A stretch of 24,867 bases of DNA, taken from IMG/VR virus record IMGVR_UViG_3300028837_000624, positions 1-24,867 of that record. One strand, 5' to 3'. Below, piece after piece: positions 15,936 through 22,033 of this stretch (positions are counted from its first letter, which is position 1; every line of letters begins with the position of its first letter). The notes beneath the pieces are model-generated. The model did not search any database. It was not told where the DNA came from and saw only the letters and a list, made by a program, of their open reading frames with translations. The stretch comes from a virus. A program made the position numbers and the translations under genes.

Positions 15936-16678
15936 TTAGCTCTTCCATTTCCCCTCTCTGATTAACGTAGCTTTCCTTCGTTTCGCCATATCTCTCAATC
16001 TTTTTATCTTCCCCTCTTGCGTTTCTGTTGTTTGTTTTTTTTCTCCGCTTTCCATTTTTGCCAATTCCCCTCCGTCCTCCAGCAACTGGAAGACCTCATA
16101 TAGCGTCATTTCCTTAAACTCAGCTTTTGAGCACCTATAAAATCTCTTTAACTGAGCAAAGACGAAATCCCAATCCAGCATCCAGAGCTGGCAGAAATAA
16201 TTTACGCCTTCGCTCTCGATGCGTTTTTTGGGTTTTTCTTTGGTTTTTCCTCCACAATTGCACCCATCACGTAGGCTATAAGATCCTCCATTCCCCCAGG
16301 ATTACTTGCTATAATATCCTCTGCTTCTCGTAGAGTTAATTCAGGCTGTTCTTTTCTCAATCCGATATAGAGAATGTAAGCCATACCCTCATGCGATGAT
16401 ATTAACGGCTGAATCCGCCGAACAAAATCCTTTTTCGCTTCATCGGGATTTTCCCCTTTGACACCCCACTCCTCGAATTGCACTTTTCTGATTTCCGCGA
16501 TAATTTTGCTTTCCGAAATGCCCGCTATTCGCATAGACTTTCCAATCTCCCCTATATAGAGTGTCTTTAAATATCGAGTAATCTCTCCAAAATCCTGAGT
16601 AGTTACCTGACCGACTTTGTATTTCTTCCCCTTAAAATCAACCGTCACGGGACTATCTACAGTCCTATCTATACCCAT
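15936..16678 (-). CDS. Tail assembly chaperone GT (-1 frameshift fusion)
   Basis: At 16232-16226 the minus strand reads C CCA AAA in the zero frame, a classical X XXY YYZ slippery heptamer. A -1 slip there continues without a stop: ...NPK-KRIESEGVNYFCQLW-MLDWDFVFAQLKRFYRCSK... through to 15936, giving about 247 residues. The 81-residue T part carries LDWDFVFAQLKRFYRCSKAEFKEMTLYEVFQLLE, the usual W-D-F-V-x-x-L-x-R-x-Y core of the T domain. The ATG at 16181 has no Shine-Dalgarno sequence, supporting expression by frameshift and not as an independent gene. The GT form recruits tube subunits to the tape measure-chaperone complex; the G:GT ratio is normally set by slippage. Confidence 0.85.
16202..16678 (-). 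CDS. Tail assembly chaperone G (zero-frame product)
   Basis: 158 residues, position directly after the tail tube gene and before the frameshift-linked T frame. Starts MGIDRTVDSPVTVDFKGKKYKVG, a small beta-hairpin domain typical of siphovirus gpG-like chaperones, followed by a helical body (FGEITRYLKTL, KIIAEIRKVQFEEWG, GMAYILYIGLRKEQPELTLREAEDII, MEDLIAYVMGAIVEEKP). Ends in a basic tail KKNPKNASRAKA encoded partly by the slippery sequence. RBS AGGAGAG just before ATG. It should bind the tape measure protein during tail assembly and not be part of the virion. Confidence 0.8.
   Translation of the reverse strand: MGIDRTVDSPVTVDFKGKKYKVGQVTTQDFGEITRYLKTLYIGEIGKSMRIAGISESKIIAEIRKVQFEEWGVKGENPDEAKKDFVRRIQPLISSHEGMAYILYIGLRKEQPELTLREAEDIIASNPGGMEDLIAYVMGAIVEEKPKKNPKNASRAKA
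16226..16232 (-). promoter_or_regulatory. -1 ribosomal frameshift site (C CCA AAA)
   Basis: The heptamer is in the correct phase relative to gene G and only seven codons before its stop. The A-run extends to AAAAAAC. Possible weak downstream stems exist (AGAGC...GCTCT; CCAGC-tctggat-GCTGG) but none is strong, as in many phage chaperone frameshifts. Confidence 0.85.
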
Positions 16679-16794
16679 ATCACTCTCCTAATTTATGTCA
16701 TAATTAACTTACTTATGACATTTTTTATACTCCTCTTTAGGGCTGCACGGCTCAAGGAGTTACTAGCCTTACTAGACCAGCCCTGAAAAACTTA

Positions 16795-17923
16795 CTATGC
16801 GCTTGTGGATGCAACGGTCACTCTCACCAGACCCGTAGAGACAAAATCAAAACTGACAGCCTGCGCCCCGTCGTGAGGAACATCTATTGCCTCTCCGGTA
16901 ATCAAAGCCCAGCAAGAGTAAGTGTTCCCGGTCTTGGACAGAAGTTGCAAATAGACTACTGTTCCGCTAACCGTGGCAGAACCCAATATGGCGTCCTGCA
17001 GCACCTTTTGGCCTGTTGAATCTTGTCAATCTGTTACTTTTGTGACAGCTTTATTAGCTGCGGCTAGCTGCGAAGCTAGCTCTTGCAGTCTCCTGCAAGT
17101 TCAGACTATATCTTCCCAAATTTTTTGGGTTTGGCGTATTAGTCGTTGAGGATTCTGGCAAAGGTCCCCGCCTATTTAATTCTTTTACTTTGTCATAGTA
17201 GACGGTATCTTTTTCGGTATGATGGGATTTCTTTGGAAGTGACAACCGATAATCTATCCATTCCATTACTATCCTTGCTTGCTTTGTTTTAATAGTGAGA
17301 TGGTCAGAGATTAAGTGCAACATCTTGTTACATCTTTTCAATCCACAAATCTTTATAGACCAGCGTGTCTTCCAAGATTTTGTTTGCACCGAGTGTAAAC
17401 ATAGATGTCCACCGATTCGGTATCCCTGACATATTCCTCGAAATCTCTCCATTGCCTCTTTGCTAGTATTGGATATGGTTACTTCAGGGACGTAGTTTAT
17501 CCGTCCCTTCCTATGCTCATTCCTCCGTTTTCGTCGAGCCATTCTGATACTTCCTTCCCCGTCAATCATGCCTGTCAACCACCCAATATCTATAAAATTC
17601 TTTGCCAGCCTTTCCTGCTGATTATCCATTTAATATCTCCTTTCTTGTTCCCTAATAAGGAAAAGAAGCTTTAGGAACTTCCAGCATTTAGCCAAATTTA
17701 AGGTATCCAACAATTTTAGATACCAACTGCCATCAAACGAACCAGTGAAATCTCTCTTCCCGGCAATTCTAGTTCTATCCGGTTGGAACTTGGGAGTCTC
17801 GATAGCATCCAACGCTATCGTTCCAGTCCAGTGCCCTATCTCTGCAACTTCATTAACAGGAGAGGAGGCAGTTCCTACATAAACCTTTCCTTGATACCCT
17901 GCAATTGCTAATGTCCCGGCCAT
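16795..17923 (-). CDS. Major tail tube protein, split by a group I intron
   Basis: Coding sequence is 17923..17718 joined to 17026..16795 (minus). Exon 1 encodes 68 residues (MAGTLAIAGYQGKVYVG..., ending GSFDGSWY) plus two bases CT; exon 2 begins A-CAA-GAT, so the junction codon is CTA (Leu) and the frame continues QDSTGQKVLQDAILG... to the end. The spliced product is 145 residues, a normal size for a tube subunit of this type, with the common GSFDGSW...GQKxLQDA block restored across the junction. Unspliced, exon 1 runs into intron codons and stops at 17630, giving a truncated 97-residue fragment, and exon 2 has no proper start. Strong Shine-Dalgarno GGAGGTG before the ATG. This is normally one of the most highly expressed virion proteins. 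Confidence 0.85.
17027..17717 (-). ncRNA. Group I self-splicing intron in the tail tube gene
   Basis: Core pairings can be written out. P1: exon end GGTATCT (17724-17718) with guide GGATACC (17708-17702), ending in the U.G wobble at the 5' splice site. P10: exon 2 start ACAA (17026-17023) with TTGT (17713-17710). P3: TTGGC (17695-17691) with GCCAA (17135-17131). P4: TGCTG (17686-17682) with CAGCA (17620-17616). P5: GTTCC (17678-17674) with GGAAC (17651-17647). P6: AGGA with TCCT. P7: GACTA (17144-17140) with TAGTC (17108-17104). P8: CCCAAA with TTTGGG (17129-17115). P9: CTTGCAG-GAGA-CTGCAAG (17099-17082). The last intron base is G. The endonuclease frame overlaps the core from P4 to P9, with its body in the P6 loop. 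Confidence 0.9.
17054..17629 (-). CDS. LAGLIDADG homing endonuclease, intron-encoded
   Basis: 191 residues. The single LAGLIDADG motif is LTGMIDGEG at residues 18-26 (catalytic acidic residue E25), in WLTGMIDGEGSI. This is followed by the usual beta-saddle pattern VPEVTISNTSKEAMERF, IGGHLCLHSV, RWSIKICGLKRCNKML and a helix TKQARIVMEWIDYR. One motif means it should work as a homodimer, like I-CreI-type enzymes. A good Shine-Dalgarno (AAAGGAG, 7 nt before ATG) precedes it. Codons 4-5 overlap the P4 strand of the intron and the last about 35 residues (from about PESSTTNTPNP) are a read-through of the P7-P3-P8-P9 core, so the C-terminus is probably not part of the folded enzyme. It would cut intronless tail tube alleles and spread the intron. 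Confidence 0.88.
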   Translation of the reverse strand: MDNQQERLAKNFIDIGWLTGMIDGEGSIRMARRKRRNEHRKGRINYVPEVTISNTSKEAMERFRGICQGYRIGGHLCLHSVQTKSWKTRWSIKICGLKRCNKMLHLISDHLTIKTKQARIVMEWIDYRLSLPKKSHHTEKDTVYYDKVKELNRRGPLPESSTTNTPNPKNLGRYSLNLQETARASFAASRS

Positions 17924-17949
17924 TTTATATTCACCTCCATATACTTAAT

Positions 17950-17991
17950 AAAAAAGCCGCCTAACCTTTACGCCTACGTAGGTTAGACGGC
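17950..17991 (-). terminator. Intrinsic terminator upstream of the tail tube gene
   Basis: On the minus strand GCCGTCTAACCT (17991-17980) pairs with AGGTTAGGCGGC (17967-17956); eleven Watson-Crick pairs and one U.G, followed at once by TTTTTT (17955-17950). The loop is 12 nt. This is the only strong Rho-independent terminator on the coding strand in the window. It lies 27 bp before the tail tube ATG, with the gene's ribosome binding site just after it. Confidence 0.8.
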
Positions 17992-18050
17992 ATATCTCGG
18001 TTAGCTAGACCGAGTTTTACTGAAAATGGTTATTTCAACAAACGTTGAAA
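17992..18050 (-). promoter_or_regulatory. Two further hairpins in the tail tube leader
   Basis: Between the tail terminator stop and the intrinsic terminator are two more perfect stems on the transcribed strand: TTTCAAC-gttt-GTTGAAA (18050-18033) and CTCGGT-ctagcta-ACCGAG (18014-17996). With the terminator they make three consecutive hairpins in about 100 bp. They may be an attenuator/antiterminator, RNA-processing sites or mRNA-stabilising structures; the sequence does not decide. No clear promoter hexamers are seen. Confidence 0.55.
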
Positions 18051-18068
18051 CTACATCAAAGAGTGAAA

Positions 18069-18494
18069 CTATTTAGATGTTTCGACTTTTATACGGTATT
18101 CAAGTATCATATGGAAAATATCATTTTCATCCTCATACAGCAGCCTCGGGGGGCCTTGCCTCTGGCAAAAGTAAGCAGAAGCTCCCACTTCAAGGGCCGC
18201 CTCGTCCATCTCTTCTGTTATTTGCTTACTTATATCCCCGCACTCCTTCGCAGAGTTAGAATCGCTCCAGATGTCTATCTGGCAGAGAGCCTCATCACGC
18301 CACTCGCTGAAGGTATCCTCATTGCTTCCCGTAACCACCCAGTAGCAGACATGAGGGTATGTAGACCCTTGCGGAACTTTATAGTGACCAAGGGCTGGAT
18401 TACCATCTGGGTCTTTTCCTAGTAAATCTGTTACATCTGTAACATTTAAGGCGTTATAAATTCCTTGGTTAAGGGAATTAATGTCTAAGCTCAT
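18069..18494 (-). CDS. Tail terminator / tail completion protein (DUF3168-like)
   Basis: 141 residues with the DUF3168 (HK97 gp11/lambda gpU-like) pattern: N-terminal helix INSLNQGIYNALNVTDVTDLL, strand GHYKVPQGSTYPHVCYWVV with the conserved Y-P-H/Y block, EWRDEALCQIDIWSDSNSAKECGDISKQITEEMD (strand plus helix around the central W/F-S), and a final strand FHMILEYRIKVE. The protein caps the tail tube and stops polymerisation. Placed correctly just upstream of the tail tube gene. It follows the GT2-LicD fusion by 19 bp. Two Cys residues (CYW, CQIDIW) are not typical but have no obvious role. Confidence 0.82.
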   Translation of the reverse strand: MSLDINSLNQGIYNALNVTDVTDLLGKDPDGNPALGHYKVPQGSTYPHVCYWVVTGSNEDTFSEWRDEALCQIDIWSDSNSAKECGDISKQITEEMDEAALEVGASAYFCQRQGPPRLLYEDENDIFHMILEYRIKVETSK

Positions 18495-18513
18495 TTTTTA
18501 CTACCTAATATTG

Positions 18514-19914
18514 TCATATTCTAGCCTTCTTTTTCTCTGGCACTCGCCAGTTCCCATACATAAACTCAAGATATTCCTCAACTCTTGCAGGAACATTAAA
18601 TGCCCTACCCTTATATGCCACCGTCCTCCCTAGTTCTAAGAATGCCTTATGCTCCGGGGCAACGGAATACCAAACATCAATCAGAACCCCTCTTTTAATA
18701 AAATGAACATGGGGTAAGTGATTCTGGGGTTCTCTGTCCGTAATTACATAACTTCGCTTAAAGCCCCCTTCTTCTAATTCCTCGAAGAACCTATCCCGCT
18801 CCTCTTCTGAACATGTTATACCAAGATCTATATCATTATCTCCCTTTATATAGCCATTATTCCTCACAAAACCTAAACATATTCCATAGACCAAGAAATA
18901 TGTAATCCCTGTCTTTTTAGCTATATCATCAAATTCAAAGAGACATTTATCTGCTTCCTTTGGGTGCTTAACTAGCTCAAAATATGCACTTTCCATAATC
19001 TTTCTTTCTTCTTCTACTGCCTTTTTTAACATCTCACCATACCTATCCCAAGCTTTTGACTGCTCCAATCCGATAGGTCTGAAATTAAGCGGCCATCCTC
19101 CCAGAAGAAAGAGAGCTGTTTCCCTGTCAACCGTCCATACATCCTTAACCTCTGTGTTAATCCCAAACCCAACATACCACTCCAGCATCTCAGTGGGCCT
19201 GAATCTAAGCTCAACCTTTTTAGGCAATTTCCACTCCTTCATCTCAGGCATAACATCAGGGAAGTTATAGCAGAGTCGCTGAACGAAGGTCTTTTCCCCT
19301 GCGTCTTTTGTGGTCAATCCCTCCTGGCAGATATGATCTCTCTCTTCTACTCTGGCTCTCCTGATATGGATTACCCTGGACTTAGGACAGTGTGCGAATT
19401 TCCCCCAGCCAACGCTGCGGACAGTAAGCTCCACGTCGCACCAGTAATGCACGTAATCGGGGTGGAATATATTACCCTTGAGATATTTTTCTACATACTT
19501 TCTGCTGATTAGCCCGTGGGGTGCAAGCCTGTCGTCGAACTCGTCCTGAAAGGAAACAAGCCCCATCCCGTCGGGAAACGACTCATTGAAGGTTGATACT
19601 GCCTCGGTGAGCCAGTTGCGATTGACTAGCACATCGTCGGCAAGGAAGATAATTAAGGGGGAATCGGTCTGGTGATAACCATAATTGATTTTTCCGACAT
19701 ACATTTCTCGCTTTTCCTTCTGTAATATCTCAATCTCCTTAGTATGGGACATTTCAAATTCATGCGTCACTAAAACAGACTCAAAATCATCCATGTCAGT
19801 AATTACCACGACCTCATAATTGGGATAAACCGTATTCTCAATGAGCTTAGTCAAGCACTTCGCCAGCTTTTTATAGCGCTGGCGTGTGGGGATAAGGATT
19901 GACACTTTTTCCAT
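18514..19914 (-). CDS. Fusion: GT2 glycosyltransferase + LicD-family phosphotransferase
   Basis: 466 residues. Residues 1 to about 215 are a GT-A family 2 glycosyltransferase: VSILIPTRQR (4-13), YEVVVITDMD, and IIFLADDVLVNRNWL with the DxD-like ADD at 92-94, then acceptor-region WCDVELTVRSVGWG. Residues about 325-466 are LicD-like: YGICLGFVRNNGYIKGDNDIDL (343-364) equals the family G-x-x-LG-x-x-R...WDxDID motif with acidic pair D361/D363; VLIDVWYS (410-417) supplies the third carboxylate; RVEEYLEFMYGNW is the usual C-terminal block. LicD/fukutin-type enzymes transfer phosphocholine or polyol-phosphate from CDP donors. The gene begins directly after the gp10-like stop and ends before the tail terminator gene, splitting a normally unbroken gene pair, so it is a cargo insertion (moron). 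Target unknown: host surface glycan or a virion protein. Confidence 0.88.
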   Translation of the reverse strand: MEKVSILIPTRQRYKKLAKCLTKLIENTVYPNYEVVVITDMDDFESVLVTHEFEMSHTKEIEILQKEKREMYVGKINYGYHQTDSPLIIFLADDVLVNRNWLTEAVSTFNESFPDGMGLVSFQDEFDDRLAPHGLISRKYVEKYLKGNIFHPDYVHYWCDVELTVRSVGWGKFAHCPKSRVIHIRRARVEERDHICQEGLTTKDAGEKTFVQRLCYNFPDVMPEMKEWKLPKKVELRFRPTEMLEWYVGFGINTEVKDVWTVDRETALFLLGGWPLNFRPIGLEQSKAWDRYGEMLKKAVEEERKIMESAYFELVKHPKEADKCLFEFDDIAKKTGITYFLVYGICLGFVRNNGYIKGDNDIDLGITCSEEERDRFFEELEEGGFKRSYVITDREPQNHLPHVHFIKRGVLIDVWYSVAPEHKAFLELGRTVAYKGRAFNVPARVEEYLEFMYGNWRVPEKKKARI

Positions 19915-20298
19915 TTATTTTCCTAATAATTGCTTGATTTTCCCTTTATTTTTTTCTAGTGCAGGGCGCAAATATGGATGACCGCTTTGCGTAGACGTTC
20001 CGTATTCTTGGGGTATAGCGTACTCTACATTGCTACCGATTACCACAATAAATTCCTTAGCGCCACCTCCCGGCTGCCCTACCCCATCCTCAGACTTAGC
20101 TGGACTTTCCACTTCTCCTCTGGACATTCCGCTTCCTGTCCAGTTTACGCTGATAGAACCTCTTAATCTACCCGTGTCGACTTTAACTTCTCTTTTGCCA
20201 TCATTGTATATATAAAAACCACCTTTTATTAAGGCATTTCTGGTTTTTTGTTCTACTTCCTTTTTTAACTTGTCTCCATACCATTTTACGTTAGCTAT
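19915..20298 (-). CDS. HK97 gp10-like head-tail protein, probable ATA start
   Basis: The conserved frame extends far upstream of the only in-frame ATG (20127). Read from 20298 it gives (M/I)ANVKWYGDKLKKEVEQKT..., VKVDTGRLRGSISVNWTGSG, ..., NVEYAIPQEYGTSTQSG, HPYLRPALEKNKGKIKQLLG. This matches the HK97 gp10 family across its full length: the WxG start, the helical arm, the TGRLRGSI motif, the Y-A-x-x-x-E-Y-G-T-S loop and the HPYLRPAL end. Starting at 20127 would delete the helix and the TGRL strand. The upstream region has no ATG, GTG, TTG or CTG; an AAGGAAG Shine-Dalgarno sequence ends 9 nt before ATA (20298), so ATA is the likely start, or the sequence carries a G-to-A change. 127 residues. 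It acts at the head-tail interface. Confidence 0.75.
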   Translation of the reverse strand: MANVKWYGDKLKKEVEQKTRNALIKGGFYIYNDGKREVKVDTGRLRGSISVNWTGSGMSRGEVESPAKSEDGVGQPGGGAKEFIVVIGSNVEYAIPQEYGTSTQSGHPYLRPALEKNKGKIKQLLGK

Positions 20299-20299
20299 T

Positions 20300-20614
20300 T
20301 TAAGTCACTTCCTTTAATTCAATCTCAAGCTGCCTATGTTGCTCCAGAGGATCTACAACAACCTGAATATCAAAAGTCCTGGCTCCGAGAGTATATCTAT
20401 CCTTTTCTGTTATCGTCAAATCCTTTGGATAATCCACCAGGAATTTATGCGTCCTAAACACTTCCGTCTTTCCCGTGATAAACCGCTCGTTGCCCTGAAG
20501 AGAGATTAAAACCCCTTTCATTTTTCTTACTTGCCGCCAGGTCTCAGTATGCCATTGGTCATCAGCGATTGTTTTTCTTTCAAGAATTAGTTCAGTTTTT
20601 GGGCCCATCACCAT
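20300..20614 (-). CDS. Head-tail joining (head closure) protein
   Basis: 104 residues with the pattern of the phage head-tail joining family (PF05521, SPP1 gp16/HK97 gp7 relatives): an N-terminal ELILERKTIADDQWHTETWR strand pair, central VLISLQGNERFITGKTEVFRTHKFLVDYP, then LTITEKDRYTLGARTFDIQVVVDP, ending in helix QHRQLEIELKEVT. Length and position immediately downstream of the connector fit. It closes the capsid after packaging and binds the tail. It starts 1 bp after the connector stop and its own end abuts the gp10-like frame that appears to initiate at a non-standard codon. Confidence 0.8.
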   Translation of the reverse strand: MVMGPKTELILERKTIADDQWHTETWRQVRKMKGVLISLQGNERFITGKTEVFRTHKFLVDYPKDLTITEKDRYTLGARTFDIQVVVDPLEQHRQLEIELKEVT

Positions 20615-20615
20615 T

Positions 20616-21440
20616 TTATACCTCTATCTTCATATATCGTGATAATATTTCCCTAACCTCATTCGGCATTTCCTTCGTCAACACGCTGCGTGCCACCATC
20701 GACAACCTGAACTCATCAACCCCGAAGGTCTCTTGGTCTCTCCTGTCGTAAACCATCTTGACGAGTATCTTCACCGCCAGCTGTAAATCGGTTGGAAGAG
20801 TCGCAAATCCCGCCGTGTAGTCAGTCCTGATATTCCTATGTCCACTAGGGAACCCTCCCGCTCTGTAGATAACCCCGCTGTCAGGGTCAATCTCGAAAGA
20901 ATCATCAGGCTCGTCGGGTATCTCCAAGTAAGCCCAGGAAGCGTCAAGGCACTCCAACCCCATTGCCTCAATTAGCTCGGTGGAGGCATAGGAAGCGTAG
21001 TTGGTGTTCATCACCTCAGCCTGCCAGTTGGTCTCCTTGGATATTTCAGCAACCATTTTGGCTATCGTATCATTAGCTACATCCGCAAATAAGAAAGGGG
21101 AGTTAGTCGAATCAGTCCCGTCCTTGTTCAGAACCACGCCCGTGGAGGTGACGGATACCGTAGCATAGGTCGCAGTTAATGAATTATTGACCTTAATAGC
21201 GTTATTTCTACCGATTGACAGCCTGGATACTGAGATGATAGGATACTGTTTTAGGAATAGATACTCCGTTCCATCCCCGTCAGAGTACTCCTTATAGGAA
21301 GTCGACTCAAAGTCCCTCTGGCAATATTCCTTAATCCATTTTTCCACGGGGGCGTGGATGGCATTTATAACATCATTTTCGCTGTCGTCCGTGACATCTA
21401 TGCCCAGCCATATCTTGGCTTCTTTTAAGGTTATTATCAT
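20616..21440 (-). CDS. Head-tail connector (gp6/gp15-like adaptor)
   Basis: 274 residues. The N-terminus MIITLKEAKIWLGIDVTDDSENDVINAIHAPVEKWIKEYC is the typical start of the phage gp6-like connector family (short strand, then helices binding the portal). YPIISVSRLSIG is the standard conserved strand after the first helical part. The C-terminal part LPTDLQLAVKILVKMVYDRRD with a final helix REILSRYMKIEV also fits. The protein is longer than the roughly 100-residue minimal gp6 because a beta-rich insert (about residues 85-200) contains the pieces VNNSLTATYATVSVTSTG and DPDSGVIYRAGGFPSG; this longer form is seen in many siphoviruses. It docks on the portal and receives the tail. It overlaps the upstream gene by 4 bp. 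Confidence 0.8.
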   Translation of the reverse strand: MIITLKEAKIWLGIDVTDDSENDVINAIHAPVEKWIKEYCQRDFESTSYKEYSDGDGTEYLFLKQYPIISVSRLSIGRNNAIKVNNSLTATYATVSVTSTGVVLNKDGTDSTNSPFLFADVANDTIAKMVAEISKETNWQAEVMNTNYASYASTELIEAMGLECLDASWAYLEIPDEPDDSFEIDPDSGVIYRAGGFPSGHRNIRTDYTAGFATLPTDLQLAVKILVKMVYDRRDQETFGVDEFRLSMVARSVLTKEMPNEVREILSRYMKIEV

Positions 21441-21760
21441 AATCGGGTCTCCTCCAGCTTTATAGCCACTTTGTCAATATAGGTCTCCGAGCCTATAACG
21501 AAGGTGAACTTGACCTCGTAGCTCTCCCCTGCGGTAAAAACATCAGTCTCTTCCTCGCCCTCACCTACCGTGGCAGTCGTATCCACCAGCCCGTAAATCT
21601 TGGCCCCGTCTGTTGAGGCCGTATCCGATGCCTGCACCGAAACCCCGTCCTCGTCGAATACCTCAAAGGTGGCCGAGGCTATGGTGAAGGACGCACTGTC
21701 CCTTTCGGCAACCTCTATCCAGACGTTCTTTATCTCTCCCTTATCGAATTTTATCATCAT
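21437..21760 (-). CDS. Phage structural protein with Ig-like/beta-sandwich appearance
   Basis: 107 residues with an all-beta pattern: DKGEIKNVWIEVAERDSASF, TIASATFEVFDEDGVSVQ, AKIYGLVDTT, AGESYEVKFTFVIGSETYID, KVAIKLEETRL. Proteins of this shape and size commonly sit just before the connector gene in siphovirus genomes as head-associated or BppU-N-terminal-like domains. It overlaps its upstream neighbour by 4 bp and the connector by 4 bp (stop and start codons interlock), a sign of translational coupling. No enzymatic motif. The name is a fold-level guess, not a family assignment. Confidence 0.6.
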   Translation of the reverse strand: MMIKFDKGEIKNVWIEVAERDSASFTIASATFEVFDEDGVSVQASDTASTDGAKIYGLVDTTATVGEGEEETDVFTAGESYEVKFTFVIGSETYIDKVAIKLEETRL

Positions 21761-22020
21761 AACTCCCCGTGGAACTTAACGTAGTATTTATCGGGTATTT
21801 CCTCCCCCTTATATTGGTATTTAAGAGCTAAACAAGAATACTCATCAGAAAGGCTCTTTGCCTGGTACTGGTCAAACAACAAGGAAGCCGAATACTTCGA
21901 GGGCAGCTTGCTGACGAGTATCCGATAGATTTTATAAATCCAGTCCTTCCAGACACAGGCCAGGGTATCCTTAAAAATGTTGGTTACCGTGTCTTTCCAG
22001 GAATATTTTATCTCTGCCAT
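21757..22020 (-). CDS. Small hypothetical protein
   Basis: 87 residues, aromatic and basic (many Tyr, Lys, Trp), starting MAEIKYSWKDTVTNIFKDTL. I do not recognise it. The N-terminus repeats a short WKD motif (SWKDTVTNIFKDTLACVWKDWIYKIY). No membrane helix or signal peptide. Its stop codon overlaps the start of the next gene by 4 bp, and the conserved neighbour is the head-tail connector, so a virion or assembly role is likely from context only. Confidence 0.55.
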   Translation of the reverse strand: MAEIKYSWKDTVTNIFKDTLACVWKDWIYKIYRILVSKLPSKYSASLLFDQYQAKSLSDEYSCLALKYQYKGEEIPDKYYVKFHGEL

Positions 22021-22033
22021 TATGTCACCATTA

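Noticed and set aside
15936-16181. Separate 81-residue gene
   Set aside because: No Shine-Dalgarno sequence before ATG 16181 and the -1 frame is open back to the slippery site, so it is the T part of the GT fusion.
16695-16727. Terminator after the tail tube gene
   Set aside because: The T-run follows the stem only on the + strand, whereas transcription is on the minus strand.
16795-17004. Independent 69-residue gene starting at GTG 17004
   Set aside because: It is exon 2 of the tail tube gene; the frame continues upstream to the splice site and there is no ribosome binding site.
17630-17923. Complete 97-residue tail protein
   Set aside because: Its last about 29 residues are translated intron sequence (P1 loop to P5) and are not needed for the spliced product.
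19026-19214. 62-residue minus-strand frame inside the GT2-LicD gene
   Set aside because: Out-of-frame shadow of a well-supported gene, without a family match or own ribosome binding site.
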